Shown here: piece by piece, positions 1 to 5,309 of the stretch
How the letters are laid out: every line of letters starts with the position of its first letter
Numbering within the stretch: the stretch's first letter is position 1
Assembly (NCBI GenBank): GCA_025924845.1
Contig: JAICHN010000230.1
Span: forward strand, 1-8,330
Reading direction: 5' to 3'
Length of the DNA: 8,330 nucleotides
Source: Chloroflexota bacterium
GTDB taxonomy: Bacteria > Chloroflexota > UBA5177 > JANWHV01
The notes under the pieces: model-generated
Database searches by the model: none
The model's input: only the letters and a program-made list of their open reading frames with translations
What the model was told of the DNA's origin: nothing
Made by a program: the position numbers and the translations under genes

Positions 1-687
1 GAGGAGATGCTCTATTTTCTGCCGCAAATGCGTACCAAAATCATCAATGAAGGGTGGGCAAGCTTCTGGCACTACAGGATTATGGAGGCGCTGGAGTTGC
101 CCGCCGCTGAGTATGCCGCCTTCTCGCGTATGCACGCGGGGGTGGTGTCTCCAGGCGGGCGCATGCGAGTTAATCCATACTACCTGGGCTTCAAGGTGCT
201 GGAGGACATTGAACGGCGCTGGGACAATCCCACCACGGAGGAACAGGAGCGGCTTGGCCGCAAGCCGGGCGAAGGGCGGGCCAAGCTGTTCGACGTGCGC
301 GAGTCGGAGAGCGACCAGTCACTGCTCCGCAAATACCTTACCGAGACGTTGATCCGCGATCTCGACCTGTATACCTACACCCTGGTGGATGACGAATGGC
401 AGGTGGCCGAGACGGATTGGCGCGTGGTGCGTGATGCTCTGGTGGCAAGCATGGACAATTTCGGTTTGCCGGTAATCGTGGTCGAAGATGGTGACTATCG
501 ACACAACCGTGAGCTGTATCTGGCCCACCGCTATGAAGGGACCGAGCTTGACCTTCGCTACGCGGAGAAGACGCTCCAGTATGTCTTTCAGATCTGGAAC
601 CGCTCCGTCCACCTGGAAACCGTGATCGACGACCGAAAGGTTCGCCTCTCCTTCGATGGACGGCGAAATTCCAAAACCGTGATCTAA
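1..687 (+). CDS. spoVR: SpoVR family protein, C-terminal part (5' truncated by window)
   Basis: The reading frame is open from base 1 and ends at TAA 685-687, so the gene starts outside the window. The visible 228 residues begin with the family hallmark: FLPQMRTKIINEGWASFWH, followed by an IM dipeptide and then NPYYLGFKVLEDIERRWD. SpoVR proteins are usually about 450-510 residues, so this is roughly the C-terminal half. The internal ATG at base 7 lies inside the conserved domain and is not a plausible start. SpoVR is named for a role in spore cortex formation in Bacillus, but it also occurs in many non-sporulating bacteria. There it often accompanies a PrkA-type kinase and a YeaH-type protein, and its biochemical activity is unsettled. 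Any such partners would lie upstream and cannot be seen. Downstream the gene converges on marR across a shared hairpin. Family assignment is firm; cellular role is not. Confidence 0.93.
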   Translation, partial: EEMLYFLPQMRTKIINEGWASFWHYRIMEALELPAAEYAAFSRMHAGVVSPGGRMRVNPYYLGFKVLEDIERRWDNPTTEEQERLGRKPGEGRAKLFDVRESESDQSLLRKYLTETLIRDLDLYTYTLVDDEWQVAETDWRVVRDALVASMDNFGLPVIVVEDGDYRHNRELYLAHRYEGTELDLRYAEKTLQYVFQIWNRSVHLETVIDDRKVRLSFDGRRNSKTVI

Positions 688-701
688 GGCGGAAAGCGCT
701 T

Positions 702-744
702 AGACTGAGGAGAAGCTCTCCTTGGGAAAACCTCTCCTCAGTCT
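702..744. terminator. Probable bidirectional terminator between convergent spoVR and marR
   Basis: A perfect 12-bp inverted repeat has arms AGACTGAGGAGA (702-713) and TCTCCTCAGTCT (733-744), with a 19-base loop. It starts 14 bases after the spoVR stop, and its right arm overlaps the marR stop codon (743-745, read leftward). The position between converging genes fits transcription termination from both sides. Neither side has a good uninterrupted U-tract, so an intrinsic mechanism is inferred from position and stem rather than from a complete signature. Confidence 0.6.
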
Positions 745-1237
745 ATTCCTGGGCCGGAGAGGGCTGTGGACATAGACCTGCTCCCGGCTGCGCCGGGCCT
801 TTCAGCGACTGGTCCAGTACACGGAGGGCGCCCAGCAACCGCAGCTGTTCCTCGGGCGCCAGGACGGAGAACAGGTGGACGATCAGAGCCTCCTGCGCGG
901 GTACGGCTGCGTCGTGGAGGGCGCGTCCCCGTTCGGTCAGGAACAGGCGATTCGTCCGTCCCTCTTGTTGTCGACGCAGCAGGCCGTCGCGCTCCATGCG
1001 GTCGAGAAGCTGACAGATGTTCCCCTTGGTTACCAGGAGTGCTTTGACCAGGTCGCTCTGGGAGCAGCCTTCCGCCGCTCCCACCTGGGCCAGCACGTCG
1101 AACTGCGCGAGACTGATGCCCCAGGATCGCAGATGCTCGGTGGATAGCTGATCCACTTTATGAAACACCCGAGCGAGGCGTAGCCACGCCGCGAGGCCGG
1201 ACGAGCGCACTCCACTTCGTTCAGCATCCCTAACCAT
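743..1237 (-). CDS. MarR-family winged-helix transcriptional regulator
   Basis: A 164-residue protein, slightly long for MarR (usually 140-160). The N-terminal part resembles the dimerisation helices. Next comes a winged helix-turn-helix at about residues 40-110, containing LAQFDVLAQVG, a TKGNICQLLDRMERDGLL recognition-helix region, and a wing read as EGRTNRLFLTERGRAL. That wing matches the usual MarR pattern of an arginine-rich turn followed by LTERG. MarR dimers bind short palindromes and usually release DNA when a small phenolic or lipophilic ligand binds, often controlling efflux genes and themselves. The ATG at 1237 is preceded in frame by a TAA, so there is no longer version; an in-frame GTG at codon 10 is possible. 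The gene has its own promoter with a perfect palindrome over the -10, which suggests autorepression. The likely targets are the adjacent ydcZ-like gene and perhaps the ABC exporter genes. The ligand cannot be read from sequence. Confidence 0.93.
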   Translation of the reverse strand: MVRDAERSGVRSSGLAAWLRLARVFHKVDQLSTEHLRSWGISLAQFDVLAQVGAAEGCSQSDLVKALLVTKGNICQLLDRMERDGLLRRQQEGRTNRLFLTERGRALHDAAVPAQEALIVHLFSVLAPEEQLRLLGALRVLDQSLKGPAQPGAGLCPQPSPAQE

Positions 1238-1257
1238 GGTTTACTTATACACTCCCT

Positions 1258-1289
1258 CCCGCATAAAGTTTAGCGCTAAACCATGCGGG
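1258..1289. promoter_or_regulatory. Palindromic operator candidate for the MarR protein
   Basis: GTTTAGCGCTAAAC (1268-1281) is a perfect 14-bp palindrome. It is nested inside a second inverted repeat, CCCGCAT (1258-1264) and ATGCGGG (1283-1289). The palindrome overlaps the -10 box and the downstream end of the spacer of the marR promoter, the usual place for a repressor site. The size and symmetry suit a MarR dimer. As RNA, the nested repeats could also fold into a hairpin, so a role as terminator for the ydcZ-like gene is an alternative, though no U-run follows. Confidence 0.6.
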
Positions 1290-1295
1290 TGTCAA
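1267..1295 (-). promoter_or_regulatory. Sigma-70-type promoter of marR
   Basis: Read leftward, a perfect -35 TTGACA (1290-1295) is followed by a 17-base spacer and a -10 TAAACT (1267-1272, four of six consensus bases). The -35 begins only 11 bases after the ydcZ-like stop. Transcription would start near 1260, leaving a 23-base leader containing GGGAGGGAG. That Shine-Dalgarno lies about 14 bases before the ATG, rather far. A second -10-like TATAAG (1244-1249) would start transcription almost exactly at the ATG and give a leaderless message, but it has no -35. Confidence 0.6.
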
Positions 1296-1306
1296 CGAAC
1301 CGCGGC

Positions 1307-1747
1307 CTAGAATGCGCGGACCAATACCACTCCACCGAGCAGCATGGCCACTCCGAGGAGGCGGGGCGCGTTGAGCTGATGGACCGGTAATCCGAGAAAG
1401 CCCCATTGGTCCAGCACCAGCGATGCGGCGATCTGGCCGGTGATGAAGAGGGCGAAGGCGAGGCCCGCTCCCAGCTTCGGGGTAATGACCAGTCCGGCAA
1501 GGACAAACACGACGCCGAGCGCGCCGCCCGTCCACCCCCACCAGGGCACGTCGGCGTGCGCGCCAAACGGCGGTGGTAGTCGGCGCACGATGATGTAGGC
1601 CGCCAAGCAGAGGAAGGAGACGGAAATCGAAATCAGGGCCGCCCACGCCGGATCACCCAGCGATTCGTGAAGTCGGGCATTCACTCCTGCCTGAATGGGA
1701 ATACCAAATCCTGCCGCGATGGCGAATAGGATGAAAACAGGCAGCAT
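1307..1747 (-). CDS. YdcZ/DUF606-type small membrane protein (DMT superfamily)
   Basis: This is a hydrophobic protein of 146 residues from the ATG at 1747; a GTG at 1768 would add seven residues. The ATG is preferred because GGAAGG lies nine bases upstream and because the family starts directly with its first membrane helix. That helix is followed by IPIQAGVNARLHESLGDP, typical of DUF606, whose members have a glutamine-alanine-glycine-valine-asparagine pattern after helix 1. About five membrane segments are visible. They lie near residues 1-20, 30-50, 65-85, 90-115 and 125-146, with a tryptophan-rich turn (DVPWWGW) between the second and third. Members are about 150 residues and relate to the drug/metabolite transporter superfamily; substrates are mostly unknown. 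It lies upstream of marR in the same direction, with only 69 bases between them, so it is a reasonable target of that regulator. Some half-size relatives work as pairs; no second copy is seen here. Confidence 0.85.
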   Translation of the reverse strand: MLPVFILFAIAAGFGIPIQAGVNARLHESLGDPAWAALISISVSFLCLAAYIIVRRLPPPFGAHADVPWWGWTGGALGVVFVLAGLVITPKLGAGLAFALFITGQIAASLVLDQWGFLGLPVHQLNAPRLLGVAMLLGGVVLVRAF

Positions 1748-2009
1748 GAACCTTCGCCTTCCGCTCACTGATGGTTACCGTTTCCGCGAGGAGTATGGCG
1801 ATGGTCTGCCGGCAGGCAACCTCTCCACCGCTTGCGACTCACGGAGGATCCTACCAGGTTGGGTAGGGCGTTACGGGTATAACTCAGGCTTCAGGCCCTA
1901 CAACTGTAAAGGGTTGTGTTGCTCATGCCATAGCCGCTTAGCGTGCGCTCTGAATGGCGGTCCCGACCCTAAAGCGCTTGGCGTGTAGGATGAGGATCAC
2001 GCCGACGCC
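1748..2009 (-). other. Gene-free leader upstream of ydcZ-like gene with several hairpins
   Basis: This stretch between the permease stop and the ydcZ-like start has no convincing gene on either strand. It holds several inverted repeats: GGCGTG/CACGCC (1980-1985, 1998-2003), ACAAC/GTTGT (1900-1904, 1913-1917), GTAGGGC/GCCCTAC (1863-1869, 1895-1901), CCTACC/GGTAGG (1850-1855, 1862-1867), and the palindrome CTGCCGGCAG (1806-1815). The middle three share bases, so they cannot all form at once. An 8-bp palindrome AAGCGCTT (1972-1979) lies just after the permease. No strong promoter and no known riboswitch core was recognised. The 1980-2003 stem is a weak candidate terminator for the ABC genes because it has no U-run. 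Confidence 0.4.
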
Positions 2010-2768
2010 CTACCACTCACCGCGACGGGGGTGCGGAAGGGCGGCGGCTCCCACGAGGGCCACGATGGCCAGGGCGGACACCGCGCTAAGATCGCGTGTC
2101 CATTCATGCCAGTCGGTTCGCGGCCAGGCCACCGCCCGCGCTCCATCGATGGCCGCGCTGAGCGGATTGGCGTCCGCCGTCGCGCGCAACCAGACCGGGA
2201 GGAGACTGCTGGGGAGCAATAAGTCGCAAAGGAGGAGTGTTCCAACCAGTACGGCGACGCAGGTGGCCGTGCCCGCGGCTGGTCTCGGAGCAAGCACCAT
2301 GATTATCCAGGCCAGCGCGGCATACAGGCAGCTCAGAGCGGCGGCGAGGAGGGTGATACTCAGCACCCCCATAGCACCGCCGCTCACCGCGACACCGGCC
2401 GCCAGGCTCGCGGCGAGCACCAGTAGGGCGCTGACCGCTGCGCTCGTGGCGGCGGCCAGGGCGGCGCCCACCGCGATCAGCGCACGCGGCACGGGCGCGG
2501 TGAGCAAGCGGTCGAGGAAGCCGGACTGAGCGTCGCGGCCTACCGCCGCGCCACACCACATGGCGCAGGGTAGGCCGGCTGCCACGGCCAGGGCGGGGGC
2601 GCTGAAGGCGAGGTAGTCCTGAGTAGGGAAGGAAGGCACCACGCCGGGTAGACGCCCCAGAAGTTGGCCCAGAAACCATAGCACGGCCAACGGGCCCACC
2701 GTGGCGCTCAGCAGCGGTAATGGGGTGCGCACGGCGCGCCGTAGTGCCTGCCCGTAAAGAATAAGCAT
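2010..2768 (-). CDS. ABC-2 type transporter permease (DrrB-like)
   Basis: A 252-residue integral membrane protein, the usual size for DrrB-like permeases. It begins with a short cytoplasmic stretch rich in arginine (GQALRRAVRTPLPLL) and has about six membrane segments. The first is near residues 18-36, the second near 55-75 and the third near 96-125. Two lie between about 130 and 190, and the last is near 228-242. The motif ANPLSAAIDGAR (about 199-210), before the last helix, matches the NP-L-x-x-A-x-x-x-R pattern typical of ABC-2 membrane proteins. Such proteins form the channel of exporters for drugs, lipids or glycans and work as dimers with an ATPase. The ATG lies 20 bases after the stop of the ATPase gene, so the two are co-transcribed. 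GGGGAG upstream is the likely ribosome binding site. The substrate cannot be inferred. Confidence 0.87.
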   Translation of the reverse strand: MLILYGQALRRAVRTPLPLLSATVGPLAVLWFLGQLLGRLPGVVPSFPTQDYLAFSAPALAVAAGLPCAMWCGAAVGRDAQSGFLDRLLTAPVPRALIAVGAALAAATSAAVSALLVLAASLAAGVAVSGGAMGVLSITLLAAALSCLYAALAWIIMVLAPRPAAGTATCVAVLVGTLLLCDLLLPSSLLPVWLRATADANPLSAAIDGARAVAWPRTDWHEWTRDLSAVSALAIVALVGAAALPHPRRGEW

Positions 2769-2773
2769 GTCCA

Positions 2774-2787
2774 GGGGAACGCTCCCC
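2774..2787 (-). promoter_or_regulatory. Ribosome binding site of the permease inside a small hairpin
   Basis: In the 20-base gap between ATPase and permease, GGGGAGCGTTCCCC (read leftward) contains the only Shine-Dalgarno-like sequence. Its GGGGA and TCCCC ends form a 5-bp stem that would hide it. Ribosomes finishing the ATPase gene, whose stop is two bases upstream, would open it. This is a simple layout for translational coupling, inferred from sequence only. Confidence 0.35.
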
Positions 2788-2788
2788 G

Positions 2789-3847
2789 TTACGATCGTGA
2801 TTCGGGTGCGACAGTCCCCACCGTGGATGGGGGCTGAGCATCACGAATCATCCGCCCCGTGTGGCGGAAGAATACTTCGTCGAGGGATGACTTACTTAAG
2901 ACAGCCTGACGAACCGCGATTTCGTGCTCCTCAAGCAAGCGGAGGATGATCGGCAACGTATGAGCGCTGACGAGCTGTGCCTCCAGGCGATCCGGACGCG
3001 ACCACACCGCCTTCACTCCTACCAGCGACTCAATCAGCACGGCGGCGCCGCCGACTCTTGCCTCTGGGGCCAGATGGATCGTTACCGAGGCGCCGGATAC
3101 CTGCGCTTGCAGCTCGGTGAGGCTGCCCAGGGCAATCAACTTGCCGACATCGAGAATGCCCACCTGTCCGCACAGCGCCTCCGCCTCCTCGAGCTGATCC
3201 GTGGCTAGGACAACGGTTGCGTGCTCTTCGTCATGGACCATGCGCAAGATGCGCCGAATGCCGTGCTGCTCGGCCGCCGGAAGGCCTCCCGTGGGATCAT
3301 CAAGAAGCAGAAGCCGCGGATAGGCCGCCAGCGCGCAGGCCAGGGCAAGACGTCGTTGAGCGCCGGGAGGATAGGCGCCGGCCCGCCGGTGGGCGAGGGG
3401 GCGCAGATCGAGGAGATCGAGCAACTGAGCGGTGCGGTGTATCGCGTCGCGCCGTCCTATGCGATGCAGACGAGCCGCCAGGCGCACCTGCTCCGCTCCG
3501 GAAAGCACCGGATCGATTCCGCCATGCCGGGTCATATAGCCGATGCCTCGGCGTGCCAGAGAGGCATGGGTATGCGTGTCATGACCCAGGAGATAGAGGC
3601 GTCCGCCATCGGGCGTGGTGAGCGTAGCGAACAGGCGCATGAGCGCCGACTTGCCGGCGCCGGGCGGTCCAATGAGGCCGAAGAACTCGCCCTGCGCGAT
3701 ACAAAGGGAAATGCGATCGAGCGGGGCGCGAGACGATCCGCGAGCCTTACCTAAGTGATCCGCGAGGATCGCCGGAGGCGCGGGATCGTCCGGCTCACGA
3801 TCAACGGGAGGCGCGAATACGGCCGGCCATCGGTTCGCGGTGTCCAT
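2789..3847 (-). CDS. ABC exporter ATP-binding protein (DrrA-like) with degenerate catalytic motifs
   Basis: The protein is 352 residues from the ATG at 3847. A TTG at 3931 would add 28 residues but falls inside the probable -10 box, whereas the ATG has ACGGA a few bases upstream. Residues about 25-245 form the ABC domain. Walker A is intact (GPPGAGKS, 60-67). The other motifs deviate. The Q-loop region reads GYMTRHGGID, with arginine at the glutamine position (about 107). The signature reads YPPGAQRRL instead of a SGG(Q/M) form (about 159-167). Walker B reads LLLLDDPT, with aspartate 184 in place of the catalytic glutamate. The D-loop reads GLPAAE instead of GLD. The H-loop reads LATDQLEEAEALC, with aspartate 217 in place of histidine. 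The C-terminal DrrA-type extension is normal, ending SLDEVFFRHTGR. It is paired with the ABC-2 permease 20 bases downstream. It may be weakly active, need a partner ATPase, or act as a regulatory nucleotide-binding subunit. The residues about 1-25 are proline-rich and variable. Confidence 0.9.
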   Translation of the reverse strand: MDTANRWPAVFAPPVDREPDDPAPPAILADHLGKARGSSRAPLDRISLCIAQGEFFGLIGPPGAGKSALMRLFATLTTPDGGRLYLLGHDTHTHASLARRGIGYMTRHGGIDPVLSGAEQVRLAARLHRIGRRDAIHRTAQLLDLLDLRPLAHRRAGAYPPGAQRRLALACALAAYPRLLLLDDPTGGLPAAEQHGIRRILRMVHDEEHATVVLATDQLEEAEALCGQVGILDVGKLIALGSLTELQAQVSGASVTIHLAPEARVGGAAVLIESLVGVKAVWSRPDRLEAQLVSAHTLPIILRLLEEHEIAVRQAVLSKSSLDEVFFRHTGRMIRDAQPPSTVGTVAPESRS

Positions 3848-3929
3848 TTGGTTCCGTCGGATCAGCGGGAGGGCAAGCGGCCATGCCTGCGCGGACGCAA
3901 CTGCTCGCGACTCCGACAGGCCCGATCTC

Positions 3930-3959
3930 AAGATAGATCGGTGGGGAAAATCACGTCAA
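3930..3959 (-). promoter_or_regulatory. Probable promoter of the ABC exporter genes
   Basis: Read leftward, -35 TTGACG (3954-3959, five of six consensus bases), an 18-base spacer and -10 TATCTT (3930-3935, four of six) lie about 80 bases before the ATPase ATG. The start of transcription would be near 3923. An inverted repeat CGATCT (3923-3928) and AGATCG (3935-3940), separated by six bases, covers the -10 and the start point and could bind a regulator. It differs from the marR palindrome. Confidence 0.5.
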
Positions 3960-4038
3960 GGAGGGGAATGGATCCGGATAAGGTCATATTGTTCGATGCA
4001 TGGCTCTGTGTTACCATCTACCCGGTCAACCACAAGTT

Positions 4039-4044
4039 TATAAC
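4039..4044 (+). promoter_or_regulatory. -10 box for the SAM riboswitch transcript
   Basis: TATAAC matches the sigma-70 -10 consensus at five of six bases. It would start transcription near 4051, two bases before the first paired base of the riboswitch, so its position is convincing. No good -35 stands at 16-18 bases; TTACCA (4011-4016) is too far. An alternative is TTGTTC (3989-3994), 17 bases, TACCAT (4012-4017), weaker in sequence. Confidence 0.5.
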
Positions 4045-4052
4045 GGCGCACA

Positions 4053-4175
4053 TCTTATCCAGAGCGGCTGAGGGACCGGCCCTATGAAGCCCGGCAACCC
4101 GACGTGGCCCCGCAAGGGACGCGTACCAGGGTGCTAATTCCGGTGGTAGGGTGATTGGCCCTGCCAAAGATGAGA
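4053..4175 (+). promoter_or_regulatory. SAM-I (S-box) riboswitch aptamer
   Basis: The sequence carries the SAM-I core in order. CTTATC, AGAG and GAGGGA (4054-4074) come first, then GGCCC-TATGAAGCC-CGGCAACC (4078-4098). GGTGCTAATTCC follows (4130-4141), and AGATGAG closes the element (4168-4174). Helix P1 pairs TCTTATC (4053-4059) with GATGAGA (4169-4175). Helix P4 pairs GGTAGGG (4145-4151) with CCCTGCC (4159-4165), with one wobble. Such aptamers bind S-adenosylmethionine and usually shut off methionine and SAM genes when it is plentiful. The 3' strand of P1 (GATGAG, 4169-4174) is also exactly complementary to CTCATC (4199-4204) in the terminator, giving a clear antiterminator. The genes downstream (mtnA, mtnP, ahcY, metK) are all in SAM metabolism, which agrees. 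Confidence 0.97.
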
Positions 4176-4196
4176 CCGGGAGCGCGAGCGACCTCA

Positions 4197-4222
4197 GCCT
4201 CATCGTGTGAGGCGTTTTTTTT
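4197..4222 (+). terminator. Riboswitch-controlled intrinsic terminator
   Basis: GCCTCA (4197-4202) and TGAGGC (4208-4213) form a 6-bp stem with a 5-base loop, followed by G and a run of eight T (4215-4222). It stands between the SAM aptamer and mtnA. When SAM holds P1 closed, this hairpin is free to form. Without SAM, bases 4199-4204 can pair with 4169-4174 and the polymerase reads on. Confidence 0.93.
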
Positions 4223-4241
4223 GTCCGAATCTTGGAGCGTG

Positions 4242-5309
4242 ATGCGGAAGAGTATCTGGTGGCAGGACGATCATCCTGCTCTTCTCGATCAAACGCGCCT
4301 CCCGTTTGAGGAGGTCACTTTGCACTGTCGCTCGACCGAGGAGTTGGCCGAGGCGATCGTCAGCCTTCGGGTCCGCGGCGCACCTGCCATCGGCGTCGCC
4401 GCCGCGTATGGTATGGCCCATGCCGCTCTCCTCGCCGCCGTCCGCTATCCGGACGGAGGGAGGGCCTTCCGCGAAGCGGTTGCCGCCGCGGCGGATCAAC
4501 TGGCCGCTACGCGGCCCACCGCAGTCAACCTGTTCTGGGCCATTTCCCGCATGCGCGCCCGCGCCGACTCGGCGGGCGGCGCCGTGCCCACGGCGCTCGC
4601 CCACCTTCTGCTCGAGGAGGCACATGCCATTGCTGCCGAGGACGAGGCCGCGTGCAAGAGGATGGGCGAACTGGGGGCACCGCTGATCGAGTCGGGGATG
4701 CACCTACTCACCCACTGCAACGCGGGCGCTCTGGCCACAGCAGGGATTGGTACGGCCACGGCGCCCATTTTCACGGCCCACCAGCTTGGCCGCGACCTCC
4801 ATGTCTTCGTCGATGAGACGCGGCCTCTTCTACAGGGCGCCCGTCTCACTGCCTGGGAGTTTGACCGGGCCGGCGTGCCGTTCACCCTGATCGCGGACAA
4901 CATGGCGGCGTCGTTGATGCATCAAGGGCGGATCAACGCGGTCTTCGTAGGCGCGGATCGCATCGCGGCCAATGGCGACGTGGCCAACAAGATTGGCACT
5001 TTCGGCGTGGCGCTCGCCGCCCACGCCCATGGGGTGCCGTTCTATGTCGTGGCTCCCACTTCTACCGTCGATCCGGCAACGGCCGATGGGGACGCCATAC
5101 CGATCGAGGAGCGGCGCGCCGAGGAAGTGCGCGGCGCTCACGGGCACCGCCTGGTGCCGGATCGCTTCCCGGTTTATAATCCGGCGTTCGATGTCACCCC
5201 GGCCCGCTATGTAACGGCCATTATCACCGAGCAGGGGATTGTCCGCGCTCCCTACACGCAAGCGCTGGCGACCATACATGCCGCGGGATCACGGAAAGGA
5301 TTGCGATGA
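4242..5309 (+). CDS. mtnA: S-methyl-5-thioribose-1-phosphate isomerase
   Basis: A 355-residue enzyme that turns the ring form of 5-methylthioribose-1-phosphate into the open methylthioribulose-1-phosphate (EC 5.3.1.23), the second step of methylthioadenosine salvage. The start resembles family members (W-x-D then LLDQTRLP). RGAPAIGVAAAYG (about 44-56) is the conserved substrate-binding stretch. THCNAGALAT holds the catalytic cysteine (Cys159), and GADRIAANGDVANKIGT holds the catalytic aspartate (Asp239). These match Cys160 and Asp240 of the well-studied Bacillus enzyme with a shift of one. The frame is open back to 4155, but that would begin inside the riboswitch. The ATG at 4242 follows the terminator and has GGAG four bases upstream, with an in-frame GTG directly before it. 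The relation to eIF2B-alpha-like proteins is known, but the active-site residues favour MtnA. The last codon overlaps mtnP by four bases (ATGA). Confidence 0.97.
   Translation: MRKSIWWQDDHPALLDQTRLPFEEVTLHCRSTEELAEAIVSLRVRGAPAIGVAAAYGMAHAALLAAVRYPDGGRAFREAVAAAADQLAATRPTAVNLFWAISRMRARADSAGGAVPTALAHLLLEEAHAIAAEDEAACKRMGELGAPLIESGMHLLTHCNAGALATAGIGTATAPIFTAHQLGRDLHVFVDETRPLLQGARLTAWEFDRAGVPFTLIADNMAASLMHQGRINAVFVGADRIAANGDVANKIGTFGVALAAHAHGVPFYVVAPTSTVDPATADGDAIPIEERRAEEVRGAHGHRLVPDRFPVYNPAFDVTPARYVTAIITEQGIVRAPYTQALATIHAAGSRKGLR

Noticed and set aside
1748..2009. Known riboswitch or tRNA in the ydcZ leader
   Set aside because: I looked for TPP, cobalamin, FMN, SAM, fluoride and guanidine cores and for a tRNA cloverleaf on both strands and recognised none.
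1954..2529. 191-codon plus-strand frame over the permease gene
   Set aside because: Composition is alanine/arginine/serine/threonine-rich, typical of an antisense shadow, and the opposite strand encodes a clear ABC-2 permease.
3221..3754. 177-codon plus-strand frame over the ATPase gene
   Set aside because: It is a shadow of the ABC ATPase, whose Walker A and DrrA C-terminus are unmistakable on the minus strand.
3848..3931. TTG start at 3931 for the ABC ATPase
   Set aside because: The codon overlaps the likely -10 box, has no ribosome binding site, and the added 28 residues match nothing known.
4155..4241. N-terminal extension of mtnA to an ATG/TTG-type start at 4155
   Set aside because: It would begin inside the P4 helix of the SAM aptamer and run through the terminator; the family start aligns with the ATG at 4242.
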